DNA from: Ignelater luminosus
Lineage: Eukaryota > Arthropoda > Insecta > Coleoptera > Elateridae
Assembly: GCA_011009095.1 (NCBI GenBank)
Contig: VTPC01003618.1
Coordinates: forward strand, 1 to 64,000
DNA: 64,000 nucleotides
Direction: 5' to 3'
The position numbers and the translations under genes were made by a program. The notes below the pieces were generated by a model. It did not search any database. It was given only the letters and a program-made list of their open reading frames with translations, and was not told the origin of the DNA. Positions 38,301 through 52,900 of this stretch are shown piece by piece; within the stretch, counting starts at the first letter, position 1; the number at the start of each line of letters is the position of its first letter.

Positions 38301-41300
38301 TATTTTATCTCCTTTAGGTTTGTCAGGATGTTTCTTCTCTTTTAGTATTAGTAAAATGGATATACAGGGTGTTTGATTTTACGATACCTAACCTTACTTT
38401 TTTGTCAACCTTCTAAGTCAAGACTTAAAAGTTAAAATAATAATTTAGGAAATTCAAGATCGTGTAGTCCTAATCAAAAAAGGTAAAAAAGTCCAGATAA
38501 GCATATATCGGAAAATTCACTGTTTCTGAGATACAGGGTGTCAAAGTTTCATTTTAAATTTCTTGTTTTTTCAATACTTCAAGAACAAAGTAAGATATCG
38601 AAATAAGATTTTTTACATGTTTGTTACTCTAAAGTATCTGCTAATTTATGTAATCTTGTGCTTGATATCTTCATAATAGGTGGAGAATTAGGAAGAGGAC
38701 TTGTCCCCACCCTAAAAAATTGTAACGCCACTGGAGAATTAAAGGTTTTTCTTCATTTACGAAATCATCAATTGATTTGGTAGAAAAAGTCTCTCTTGTA
38801 TCTTTTCTGTAAAATGTGTAATTATCTATTAAAATTGAATTATTCTACTTCTCTCAAATTCAACGGGTTAGGATAGCTTGACACCCGGTATATCGAGGAC
38901 AAGGACCAAGTTTCGAATTTCTATAGGGTTTGATGTGATTAGGGATAGAGATAATAATGTATCAAAATTTCTTAATAGAATTGCTTTTTGTATTTTCGTT
39001 AAAAATTAAAAAGAAAAGTTGAAGAAGAAAAAAAACTTCGGCGCGGGAAAACCAGGAACAAACACAAATTGCAAATTTGAGTAGCAAGACATTCAACAAG
39101 TACTTATGAAACTATATTTTAGTATTTATTACAAATATCTAAAGTTTTGTTTTGGAAATTTAATCCCATTGTTTCTAAAAGAATCTTTCTATCAATTCCA
39201 AAAGTGTAAGTTATTGGTTCAATTATTGTTTAAAAGGATATATTTATTTAAAAACAAAAATCGTTCAAAGTTACCGCTTGGTTAAACTGAGAAGAAAATC
39301 GATTTTGATTATGATTACAGTTTCACAGTTCAAAAACTCTCAAATCGAATCTGATGATTTTTAGAGATCTTGTCAGCTAACCATCCGCAGGCAAACTGTA
39401 AACAAAGTCGATTTTGCTCTTAATTATATTTTCAGGATCCAAAAACTGCCAAACAAGGTTTGATGATTTTTAGATAACTGTGAAGAAGGTCGATTTGAAT
39501 CTTCAGAGTCTAAGAACCGTCAAATCAATTATGATGAATCTTAGATAAGTAGGAAAAATCTGAAGAGGGTCGATTTTGATTTTCATTAGATTTTGAGAGT
39601 TCAAAACTATCAAATCGATTCTTTTTATTCTTATATATGCTCCTAGCTAGCCATTGACAAGCAATCTGTGAAAAAAATCTATCTTGACCTCGATTACATC
39701 TTGATAGTCCAAAACATGTCGAATTAATTTTGATGGTTCTACAATATTCTGCCAGTTAGGTATTGAAAAGTAAACTGTAAAGAAAATTAATTTGGACCTG
39801 TTTACATTTTTAGAATCTCAAAACCATCAAATCAATTTTGATAATTCTTGGATAACTTGTGAGTTACTCATTTACAACAACCGTCCTCTTTTCTCTTAAA
39901 AAAATTAATAAAATTCTTTATGAGCAAAATTGGGCTCATTAAGAGATGCACGGTTTTTAAGAACCTTAATAGACTGTTTCAATTTAGACAAAACTAGGCT
40001 TGAAGCTTAGGTATTTATCAAGACGCTCAATCTTGTACAGAAGTTTTGTTGCAGAACAAATTTGTTGGTCTTTACCTTTCTGTTGCTAGAGGAGATGATG
40101 TCTTAGTTATTCTTGCTGAACATGAAAAATTATATGGCGAAACAAAATACCTAAAATGGTAAAAGGTCACTTTTTTTATGAGATGCCCTTACTTTCAAAC
40201 CTTATCAATTTATTTTAACAGTTCAATCAGCTAAATATCCTACAATTTTCTACAACTGGATTCTATTCACTATCAAAAGAAAATTCAACTAAATCCGTTA
40301 GAGCTTTAGTCTCACCTAGCGACTTCGAAGGAAAGGCCCAAACCTACACTGTAGCAAGCACTTCTAAGAAATTTAGATTTTCCCCAATCTTGTTACATTT
40401 GTCCAATCTTGAAATTGATGAAATAATTGGATGAACAAAGATGTCTTAAAATATTGACAAAAATCGTCAACCAACTAGTGGGGCTAAACTTTTAATCATA
40501 ACGGTGGGGAAATAAGCTTAACAGCAGCTAAAACCAATTGTTCTCAGACTTGGTGGTAAATTTATAACGAATACATATGATCTTTTCTGGCATTGTGGCA
40601 ACAACGTGTTTGCCCTAATACACGATTTTAAATTTTTAATAGAGGTCACCACAATCGTGTTTTTTTTAAATACTAGTTTGTGCGCAATTTTGCTAATTGA
40701 TAATGATAATGATTGCGGTACTACTGACTGTGATTCCCCAATGGCTATGATCCTGAAAAGCAGCAGGTCTGGTGCATTGTATATTATGAACTCGTTTTAG
40801 CTCTCCAAGATATAATTAAAGGAAGTAGAAGAAATTACAAAAAATATCGTTAGAAAGAGAAAAGATACATAAGAAAAGGATTTTACTTTCTAACAAGAAG
40901 CAGCAAAACCGCAACGAGAATGTAACTTCAAATACACTTACACCTTGTCTTCCCCACTATAGCAGAGATTTGTTTTGGCAAGTTTTTCCTTTCGATGTTA
41001 TCTCTATCTGACACCCATTATCGAATATTTCTCAGAGAGGATAACGTAAACCACAACAATAACAAACAAAATTTAACAAAGAAGCAGACAAGAATTGCCA
41101 GTGGTGTTTCAACCCTATTGGCGGTATTGTTGCCGATTGGTATTTTTCTAATCAATATTTGAAGTGAACACGGAAGGCGTAAAATTCGACAACAGTACTA
41201 TTACTCTCTTTAACGAACAGACCTCCGACGGACAGTAAAGCAGAAATATGCTGCAGCCGAATGTCTGTAAGCCTTAACAAATGGTGAACTCGGATTATAG

Positions 41301-44300
41301 CGGTAAATGGAAAGTTGGTAGTCGAGCAACGTTTATGTTTTGGGTATGACAACTAGTGAATGTGACGAAAATAACAGTGGGGGGAGGCTTCGTTAAGTAC
41401 TCTTAGTTTACTTGGTTTAGACCTTTATGGATTGTCTAAATTAGAGTTTTTCAAACCGACAATATCCTTACATATCAAAAGATGAAAATTAATAATTTAT
41501 CAAAACCATACTCTTTGGTAGTGAAGGGTTATTAGAAAGTGAAAATGATCAAAAAGTCCCGACAGGCTCAAGCGGCTCGACAAACCTGTATGAAGCAAAA
41601 GGCTCGAAAGATTCAAACAGCCCGATGGCCCGAAAGACAGAAAAGTCTAAAAGGCCCGACGGCCCAATAGAGAAGTCCTAAGAGCCGAGAAATCAAAAAG
41701 GCAGAACGGACTGAACGATCCAACGGACCTGTATGATCCAAGAGGCTAGAAAGATACAAACGGCCCGACAGACTTGAGAAGCCCGAAGGGCCGAGAAATC
41801 CAAAAGACCAGACGGCTCGACAGGCAGAAAACGGCCCGACAGACCTGTATGACTTAACAGGCTCGAAAGATCCAAAAGGCACGATAGACTCGAAAGGCCC
41901 GACGACTCGACGGGCCCGATCGGTTAGATAGGCCCCAGAGGTTCGGACGGCCCGAAAGACACGAAAAGCCCGAAGGGTTGACAAGTCCAAAAAACCCGAC
42001 GGTCGAAGAGGCCCGAACGATCCGAAAGGCCTGAGAGATCCAAACGGCCCGACAGACCCGGAAAGCCCAAAGGGCCGAGAAGTTCAAAAGGCCCTACGGT
42101 CCGAGAGACCAGAACGGTTAAACAGGGCGGAAAGGTAAGAACGGACTGCAGACCCGAGAAGCCCGAAGAGCCGAGAAATCCGACAGGCTCCAACAATACT
42201 CCAACGATATATTTTCAAACTGAGGGCCAGCCAGATCCAAACCCGATTTTCGGCTCGGTCCGTGCAGGTCTCTAATAGAAAGTACATTTAGATCATGAAT
42301 AACACATCTCGTGAAAGTTTCGAGATAGTTTTCCGCGTTTCAATATTTATCATAAATAACAAATTCTGAAGTTGGTGTTGGAAACAAGATTACTTCAGTA
42401 TCCCGATCTTTAATGCCAAATAGAGATTGGCAAAAGTATCTACAATCTAGTTGGGCGAATGCTTGTATTTGATATGGATATTTATATAGAAAACTCAAGA
42501 ATTAAGGTAAATGATTTCTACACTGCAAATATTGAGATCCTGGAAACTAGAGGCGTGATACCCATATTAGTTAGCTGGGTGAAGCCTGCACTGGAAGTAA
42601 GAAGCGTTTAAGCTGTTCTGGGAGACTGCCATGTAGTCATCGGGATATGACAAAGCTGACTTTCATTCTATTTTTGGTGTTTAATAATAGATGATTTTTG
42701 GAGCGCTTAACACTGAACGGCTTTCTTGCTCAGGCATACGCAGACGACAAGCTAGTGTTAGTTACTAGTCGCTTTCGCAACGCCGTAGTTACCTACCGTT
42801 TGCGCAGGAGGTCAAGTATTTAAAGGTGACCTTGGAAAAGAGATTAAGCTGGAAGTCACATGTCGACAAGGTAATAACCAAGTGGACAGCAACACTGGCG
42901 TCTGCTCAGGCAGTAAGTAGGCTTTGGGAAATAAATCCTCAAAGGACCACCCATATGGCTGCACTTGAAATTCTATTGGGGTTTCCGGACCCCCCAAATT
43001 GGATAAGAAAGGAGGCAACGGTGGCCCATCTCAGAACGCGAAATCTATAATGGATGTAACACAGGCCACGTCTAGTAGAAAAAGAAGTGCCTTTGCCCAC
43101 TTAGAGGATAATACAGGTGGATGATCGGCTACGACTGCATAAAAAGTACTCCCTCATAATTTCAATTAAGAAACAGTGAAAGAGCAGTAAGGCAAATTTC
43201 TAACAAGACTCGCTGGTTTTCTATACAGATGGATCACGTATGGATAACAGGAAACCTTCGGGACCAGGAAGCTATCTGGAAATCTTATACTTGCAAAAGA
43301 GCTATGCTGTGAAAAAGCACACTATGGTTTTCCAGGCTGAAGGGAAGATGCGAGAATAACGGAGCAAAAGGTATAAATCTGCTCCAATGTAATCGGTTTC
43401 AACTTATCAAAGTTAGGCTGGCTAATAAGCAAGAGCTGGAGGACCCCAAGTGTTTTAATTGGGATTCTCACAGGCCATTATATCTTAAGAAGGCACTCAT
43501 AGGTGTAGAGGAAGACCAAACATGTCCTAAATGTGGGAGAATATGAGGGTTATAAGAAACAAGGTCTAGGTCGTTATCCTAACAAGAATTGGACTTGAGC
43601 TCTCTAGCTCTAGAAAAATTAATAGATGGTCGTAGAGGTGGTTGAAGGAAATGGGGAGAGGTTAGTAGAAAAGGACTATAAAAGGTCTGTTTGATAGGCT
43701 TTAGCCTTCCCAACTACCACTGCTACTCTGACAATATTGATGATTGCCAAAATAATTTATAATGTAAAAGAAAGGCTAAACCTTTCGATAAAGCGTTAAT
43801 GTGCAATACTGTAGAGGAAAGTTTATAATAACGATCGAGAAGCTCAGAATAAAAAGCAATGAAAAAATTAATATTTGTTTGTACTGATAATTCAAATTAG
43901 ATTATTGTAGTACATAAAGAATAAATATTGGAAACTGTGCCAAAACTTTCTGGAGATGCGTTAACAACTGATATTAAAAACAGAAAGGGGCGACTCATAC
44001 CCTAGGAACGGCGCTGACTACACGTCCTTAGAGTTTTCAATACTATTTTTTAACACTCTATGTAACAGTATTTTTAACACCCTGTATAACATTTTTAACA
44101 GTCATTAATTTTCTTGAAGTTTTTCTTTTTAATGAAACTAATCGCAAACTATAAAAATAATATACGATTGTAAATTTTATATTTGTATGTTATAGGTAGT
44201 ACCTACCAATAGGGCATAAGTAGTATGTCTGCTCATACACAGTATACATAATTTTAAAAAGCAAGTCAATACAGCTTCAATTACTCGAAAGCACAACTTT

Positions 44301-46953
44301 TTCATTTTTATATAGATTTGTTAATTGTAGTTTTTTTATATTAATGATTGATGTTTTTTAGCAAAATATATGGACTTTTAACTTCAGTTCTATTTAAGTT
44401 TGCAATTTAAATATTAAAAGATCAGTTAGAAAGTGCAAAGTAATTTAAGCTAAAGCTCATCTTTTTGCATTTAAAAATGCTATAGTCATGCCTAAAACAT
44501 GCAAAAGTGTGCAAAAGTAAGTAAAATATTTACTCCTGTGCCCACTTGGTCCATGAGTTGCATAGCCTGAGGGGTAAAGGTTCAAAGTGAGAAGAGAAAT
44601 AGAAAGCAATAATAGAAGAATCAATAAAACGTTCAGAGCATCATTGAATAAGTAATAATATAAAACTTTTTAAACCACTTGTGGAAAAACAAAATAGATA
44701 AATATACAAAAAAAGTGAATACATTTTTAAAAGTTACTTAAACATAAATTAACAATATTTACCTGCTTTAGATAATTTTTCAAAATTGTAGCCTCTGGTT
44801 CTGGTAAAGCAGGAATATCTGAATTACCACTACCACTTGAATATAATTTATTCGAATCCAAATCAACTAACCAAATATCATCTGGAAGCCTGAAGTTATT
44901 TAACAAATATTAAATTATAAGAAGATTATTATTCCTAATTGTTAATTTTACCTAAAATTCTTTTTATACATCAAAAAACTTGCTGGAAGGCCAATTACAA
45001 AAGGCGTTGGGGCAAGAAGTAACTAAAATATCATTATTAGTAGGTACACATTCTAGATTGGTATCACTTTTATTTTATTTACCTGCTCCGCACAACTCAT
45101 ACATGTAGGTAATAAAGGTATCACCGGAAACATATATTCTAAAGGATATATCATCGTAACAAAAGCCATCACAGACATAGAAAGAGCATTATAGTCTCGA
45201 GATTGAAGAACTATTTTATGCTCTAATAAAATTAGTGTTAACACTTTCAAACAAGTATCTACACCTAAAAATTATTCATCTCAATTACTTATTGAAATTA
45301 TAATAACAACAATAAGAATTTACCTAATAATTCTAATGGTAAATGCAATGGAAAATCTACTAAACTAAATCTAGTATGATCAGGTAATGCGAAGGTGAGT
45401 AGTTGGTGTACAGTAGGAGATAAAACCTCGATTTCAACTCTGTAAATCAAAAACATTTTTAAATCCCGTTACAAGATAAAATCGTACACGATTTATCCTT
45501 ACTTGGTTTTCCCTGGCACGGGCACCGGCGCAGAAAGCAGTCTCAATATCCACGTTTCTATTTCTCTAACATCATATAATACTATAGAAGGCGTTGCTTC
45601 AGTCGCTTGACTAGTTATCACGCTCCAAACTGTATCTCTAAAAATATCCACCTGTAAAGTGATCTGAAGAAAACAAACATGCCATTAAAATTACCTTCCG
45701 ATTTGTCTAGACGCCCCCACGCGTTTAGAGCTCGACGATTCATTACAAGCATCAATGAGTTTCTTCAGGATAAACAAACATTCACGAAATGTTGTAAAAA
45801 AGGGATGATGAGAGAGTAAACAGAGTGACGTAAGAGAATGATTTCTTATCCTCTGCAAATTTGGTTTTTTCATTAAATTAATGTAATTCAATAAATCACT
45901 AATTTAATTACCTGTCGCTTTCTACTAGCCCTCGGGGATGGTGAATGACTTCCTCCACTTTCAGAATCATTGCTCGGCGCAGTAATTCCTAATCGGGGAG
46001 GATGCGAAACAGAAGCATTATTTTGAGCAATTCCATCTGAGTCTCTTCTACTAGGGCAATCTTTTTCTGAATCACTAGGTCCTACATTGCTACTTCTGTA
46101 ATCACTATAACTACATTTTAACACAAATTTCTATATACTTTCAGTCAGCCTCACCTAGAAAAGGCAGAATCGGAACTCTTCTCCATACTTTTCCTCCATG
46201 AATCCCTTCTAAATGTCGAACTACTTCTACCGGCAACACCAATTCCCCCTTGAAGCTTCTCGACCGGACGATAAAAATTAACACAAATTCCATAACGTGT
46301 TTTTCCTGAATCTTTGTCGGTGAGCGTAAATACAAAGGAGGACGCTTCCCTAAGAGCTGTCCTTCGAGGACCGACCGAAGAACAACCCTCTGGCTGGCAA
46401 AAATATACCATATCTAGTGGCATAGGAAAGTCTTTATGGTCTTGAGTTGGATATCGACGTAAAAGCTCTGGCACCTAAAAATTTCATATCGGAGTTAATT
46501 TGAAGCCTTATATAGAGCAATAAATAAAAGTGCGACTTTCATTTCGGAAAAACATCTTCAATATTAAATGGGAAGTCCTATATCACCACAGACAAGGTCA
46601 ATTACGACGTACAGGATTCTTCAAATATCAGAAATCAAGGATGATACTTGACAAGCAATTAATTGCGCGAATTCGAAAAAAGTGGAACAATAAACATAAA
46701 ATCAATGAAAACGTTGTGGTTTCATTGCTATATTAATATTTAACAGAGCCGACCTAGATTTTAGTAAATTAAAAAGTCATATTAAGGTAACCATGACGTG
46801 GTATAAGAAAGCAAAAATTTCTTGACAAATATTACTTCAAGCCTCGTTAAAGTCAGCTTTGATCTCTGTCAAAGGTATTTTTATGGGTTAGTATCGGGAG
46901 TATTTCTAAAGGTTTGAGCGACTTTCTTACGCATAAAAGATTCTTTTGCGTAT

Positions 46954-46986
<33 letters not shown>

Positions 46987-49900
46987 TACTTCAAACGATT
47001 TTATTTAAAAATGGGCTCTTTGTAGATTTATAATCTCTATGCATCAGCAAAAATAGATTAATTTGTTGAAAAGTTCAACATAAACATTCAATTTATACTG
47101 ACTCATTTGTTTAATTGCTTTCAAGTGAGCCCAGAATTATTTGAAAGATTTTTTGTTGTTACGAAAGAAGGTTTAGTAGGAAACGCAATGATATGGAAGG
47201 AAGCTACTAAAGCTGTATCACAAGTCTGATTTAATTTAACAATAGAAAGGTCTTAGTATAGGTTGTTGACCCTTGTTAGGGTTAACGAGGGTAAACTACG
47301 ATAAACTCAAGCAAGTATCTTGATGAACATGTAAAGCCTTCGCCATCTTCCAAAAGTTAAATTTCGCAAATAACTAGGTATTTATTTAAGTTAATCTGAC
47401 TGGAGACGCTTCTTATCCCGTCCTCTTTTGAAATTGTTTCTCAAACTGCTCGCAGATTCCTCGGAAATATATTTTTTTTTCTAATCCCTAGATGATTTTA
47501 TGAAATGCACTTGATTTTATCATTGTTATACTTAAAACACTTTCTCTGAAGTGATGAATAATTAGAGATGCTGTTAAATGTTTCTCGAGCTTCTCCATAA
47601 TTTTATCTGTTAAACCCCAGAAAGATTTTATATGAAAGTTTAATGCTACCAGTTATCACATCTTTGACTAAAACAATGGTAATGTAACTAACTGATTCAT
47701 CAGCTTCATTTGAATTCTATTTATAAAATCTAATAGTAAACAAACCAAACAATAAATTAGGGTATAATGTGAAATTACAAACTACCTCAAAGATAAAACT
47801 TTCGCAGTTAAAAAGCTTCCAGACTAGCACCACTTTCTTGTTAATTAGCAGGCAATACAAACTTCAAGATACTTAGTTTCTTTAAAGAGCTCTTGAGAGT
47901 ACTTTTCAAATTAGACTAGTTTTCTTCTTACAAAGTTGGGTAACAGGATTTTCCAAATAATAACATAACAATGGAAGCTTTACCAAGTCTTACAGACTTC
48001 AAAGAATGTTCCCTTTCCTTACCCAGCGCTGGTTTCATAACTTATATCAATATTCCTTTATCAATTATGTCGTAAAGAAACTACTTAAAGTTCGCAAGAC
48101 AAACTCAAAGACACAATCAATGAATGAGCCAAAGAATGTCTTTCATTAATCAAAACTAAGAACAAACAGTTTAAAACAGTGAAAGTTATCCTGTACTAAA
48201 AATCCAAAAGAGACAAAATATTAAAGAGTGCAACATATACAATTTATTGCTCATGAAATTTACTTAGAATATGCTTAAGCAAATGAAATCTCCACATTTA
48301 GTTCCAAGAGTATATCCTTTCAGGTGCAGGTGGTTTGAATGGAAACATCGGTAACTGACTCACCCTTTCGGTAATGCCTGCGTAGACAACTGATGTAAGG
48401 CCAAATAAAATTAATTAAGCTTGGTAATGGTACCCATTGAGGTCAGATATTACACTGGAGAAGCATTTGCAAAAACACATAACCGGCTACGTTACGTTAA
48501 GATAGAAACAATGCAGTACGTTATTTGTCGATTCTAGATTGTTTTGATACCTACAACTAATAAGATTTAATCTCGAAGTAAAAGTAGTTGCCTTTGCGTT
48601 CTGCAGCGGTGGTGAAGCCGATGGGAGACCAACCGGTTTGACAACAGAGATCCATTTCATAGTAAAGATAATGGTACAACTGACAAACAGAACCACACTA
48701 GACTTAAGAATTTCTTTTAGAATAATTCTCTTCGGACACAAATGCTTTCTATCTCAATGCTTTTTAGCGTCAATGTAGGTCAGTTGTTTTTTGACTCCAA
48801 GAGTTTCCACGAAATTATTTTATTTCCCTATCTTTGTCTCCATAAACTTGGTATTGGATTACCGTTAGCGTTTTGGCGGTTAAATCGCGGTTTTGGGGTA
48901 CTAGTAAGGGGTGAAATCCGGTATTAAACGTGGGGTGGTAATTGAAACTTAATTTTGGAACATTCCAGGTGACCTAGCAGGAAAAGAACAAATTTGGACT
49001 ACCACAGACCGGCTGGTGAAAAGTAAAGATCAGATTTGAGCCGCTCATAGGCGAATTGGTGGACAGGAAAGCTTGGTATTAAGCTACCGTTACGCTGGTA
49101 ATGTGATGGCTAAATTCCGACCTTGAGTGGTTGCCTTGTGAAAAGTAAGTCACATCTGAGCCACAGTAGATTAACAAAAGAAGGACGAAGCCTGGTATTG
49201 GGTTACAAAAATTAAATTTGGGCCACCTTAGGTGGTCTGGTGAACATTAAAAGTCAAATTCAAGCCATAGCCTGTAAACTGTCGAAGGGAAAAGCTTGGT
49301 ATTAAGCTGCCGCTGAAGGTCTGGTAATTACAACCCGGTTTTAGACCACCGCGGGTGGCCTGGTATAGCAAGCATCGAATTTGGAGCGCCTAGAGAAAAG
49401 TAAAGATCAAGTTTCAGCCACCCTAAGTGCTTGGTAAAGAGGAAAACCCGGTATTGGACTGTCGCTGGTGGTTTGGTGGTTAAAACTTGATTTTAAGCTA
49501 CCATAGATAATCTGCTAAGGCAAAGATTAAACTTGGGCCGTCGCAGGTGGCCTGATGAAGAATGGACGTCAGATTTGAGCCACCGCAAGTGGACTGGTGA
49601 AAGACGAAACCCAGTGGTGGTGTGATACCTAAAAGTGGATTTTGGGCCTGTGAAGACAACGATTAAACTTGAACCACTGCAGGTGGCCTGATAAAAAATA
49701 AAAACCCAATTTGAGCCACGACAGGTGCTGTGGTGGTTAAAATCCGATTTTGAGCAGTTGCAGATGATCTCTCAAGAGAGAGATCAAATTTGAGCAACCG
49801 CAGGTGACCTTGTAAACAATAAAGCTCAAGTTGGGACACTGCAGTTGGCTTGGTCAAGAATAAGGGTTAAATTTCAGCCATCGTAGGTGAGCTGGTAAAA

Positions 49901-52900
49901 GCGAATCTCGGTTTTAGGCTTGTGGTGTAATGGCTAAAGTTGGAATTTATGCCATTGCAGGTGGTTTGTCAAGGCAATAATCAGATTTGGACCAGCGCAG
50001 GTGACCCGATGAATAATAAAACCAAATTTGAGCTACTGCAGGTACTGTGGTGGTTAAAGTCCAATTTTGAGCCGCTGCAGGTGGCTTGGTAAAGAATAGA
50101 GAGCAGATCTGAACCAGCGCAAGAGACTGGTGGAGGACAAAATCTAGTATTGAGCTACCGCTTGTGGCATGCTGATTAAAGCCTGACTTTGAGCAGCCGC
50201 AGCTGAGTTGTCAAAGCAGAGATCAAATTTGAGCCACCGCGGGTGACTTCCTAAAGACTAAAGATCAGATTTGAGTCACCACAAATTAACTGGTAAAGGG
50301 AGAGATTTGATGTTGGTCTACCGGTTGTGGTGTAGTGATTAAAGCCCGATCTTGGGTCATCTCAGGTAACTTTTGAGTCACCGCAGGTGACCTGGTAAAG
50401 ATTAAAGATCAGATTTGGGCTACCGCAGATGAACTAGAAGAAAGATCCAGTATTAAGCACCGCTTGTAGTGTAATGGTTAAAGTTCAATTTTATACCACC
50501 GCAGATGGCCTGATGGAGAATAAATATCGAACTTGATCCACAGCGGAAAACTGGTAGAAGGCAAAATCTGGTATTTAGGTAAAGGTGGTACTTTGGTAAT
50601 TAACGTTTGATCCTGGGCTACCACAGTTGACCTGGCAAGGCAAACATCAAATCTGGGCCACCGCAAATGGTCTGATGAAAAATAAAGATCAAACTTGATC
50701 CACAGCAGGTAGACTGCTGGAAGGCAAACTCTTGTATTAAGCTAACGCTTTTAGTTTGATGATTAAACTCCGATCTTGAGCTATCACAGATGACCTGACA
50801 TGGCTAACATTAAATTTAGGCTACCGCAGGTGTCCCGATGAACAATACAGATTAAATTTGATTAACAGCAGGCAGATTTGTGCAAGGCAAGATTTGATAT
50901 TAAGCTAACGTTGATAATTTAGTGATTGAAGTCTGACCTTTGGCCCCCACAGATGACCTGGCGTAATAGGAATCAAATTTGGGCCACCGCAGGTGGCTGA
51001 TGAAAGATAAAGATCAGGTATGATCCATAGCAAGTAGTCTGATGGTATTGAGTTACTGCTTGTGGTATGGTGAATAAAGTCTACTACAGATAACCTGACA
51101 AGACAAGGAATAAATTTGGACCACCTGAGGTGGCCTGATGATAAATAAAGATCCATAGCAAGTAGACTAGTGGAGGGCAGAATCTGGTATTAAGCTGCCG
51201 CTAGTGCTGTGGTATATAAAGTCCGATTTGTGCCGCTGAGGGTGGTCTGGTAAGGAAGAGATCACCGCAGGGGCTTAGTGAATAGTAAAATTAAATTCTA
51301 GTTACCGCATGTGGACTGGTGAAGGATAAGCATTCAGTATTAGGCTAAAGCTGGTATTGTACTGGTTAAAGCCCAATCTTAAGCCTCTGTAGGTGACCTG
51401 TTAAGAAAAAGCCAAATTTGGACCATCGCAGACAGCATGATGAAGAATAAAGATGAAATTTGCACCACCGCAGGTGGATTGGAGGAGAAAAAAATCCGAT
51501 TTTACGATACCACTTGCAGTGTGGTTGTTGAGGTTCGGTTTTGGGCCGTCGTAAGTGACTTGTCAAAGCAAAGATCAAATTTGAGCTGCTAAAGAATTGG
51601 AGGGAAAAATCCATTATTGAGCTACCTCTTGTAGTGTGATGGTTAAAGTCCCAATATTGCCAACGCTGGTGTCCTGATGAACAATAAAAGTCAAAATGGA
51701 GTCACTTCAGGTGGACTGGTGGAGGTTCGCCTTCGGGCCTCTGCAGGTGCAGGTAGGTGGCCTGACAAGGAAATTTGAATCACCACAAGTGGACATATGA
51801 ACGTTGAAGTCTGATATTGGGCAAACGCTTGTGGTGTGGTAGTTAAAGCCTACTTTTGGACCGCTGCAGGTGTTTTGGTAAGGCAAGAATCAAGTTTGTG
51901 CCGCAGCAGGTGAATAGATGAAAAGCGAAGCCCGGCATTGTGTTGCTGCTGGTAGTGTGGCTGTTAAAGCCCAATTTCGCGCCTGGTAAGGTAAAAATTA
52001 AATTTAGGCCACCGCCGGTGACCTGGTGAAAGAAAGAAATTAAATCAAATATGATTCACTACAGGTACACGGTACACTGATGAAAGGTGAAACCCAGTGT
52101 TGAGGAATCGATCTGATTTTGAGCCGCTGCCGCTAAGGCAAAAATCAAATTTAGGCCATCGCAGATGAACTGTTTAGAGATGAATCCAGGTATTAAGCTA
52201 CTTCAGCTTCAGGTTAAATTCGAGCCACCGTAGGTGACCTGACAAAAAGAAAAAATCAAATTTGAGTCACTTCAGGTGGAGAAATGAAGGGTAGCCACTT
52301 GGTATGATTAGAATCAAATTGAGACCAGCGCAGGTGGCTTGATGAAAATGAAATAAGTTTTAGGTCAATGCAGATGGAGAAATAAAAGGCGAAGCCTGAT
52401 ATTGGGCTTCCACTTTACATTGGAGGTTAAAGTCCGATTTGGGTTCCTGAAAGTAAAGACATGAAGGGCAGAGCTCGATATTATTGCTAGTTGAAGACCA
52501 ATTTTAGGCCATCGCAGACGACTTGGTACGACAGAAATAAATCTGAGCCAACTCAGATGTCCTGGTCAAGAGTGAAAATTAAATTTCAGCTACCGCAGGT
52601 AGATAGGTAAAAAGCAAAGTTTAATATTGGCCTACCGCTGATAGTGTGGTGGTTTAAAGTCCAATTTTGGTCTGCTGCTGCAGTTGGCCTTACAAGAAAA
52701 GATCATATTTGAGCCACTGCAAAGAAGTAAAGATCAAATTTGAGGCACCGTTGATGAACTGGTAAAGGTAGAAATCCGATATGAAGCTACCACTGGCGGT
52801 ATAATAGTTAAATCACTGCTTGGTGAAGGGCAAAGTTTGATTTTGGGCCTTGCCACAGAATAAAGTCAACTATGGGCCACCACAAAATGCAAAACCTGAT

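Noticed and set aside
49663-51614. Several minus-strand frames with repeated GHLRW-like words across the intron 1 array
   Set aside because: They are products of the 41-bp repeat and change frame between subunits; no single protein frame persists.
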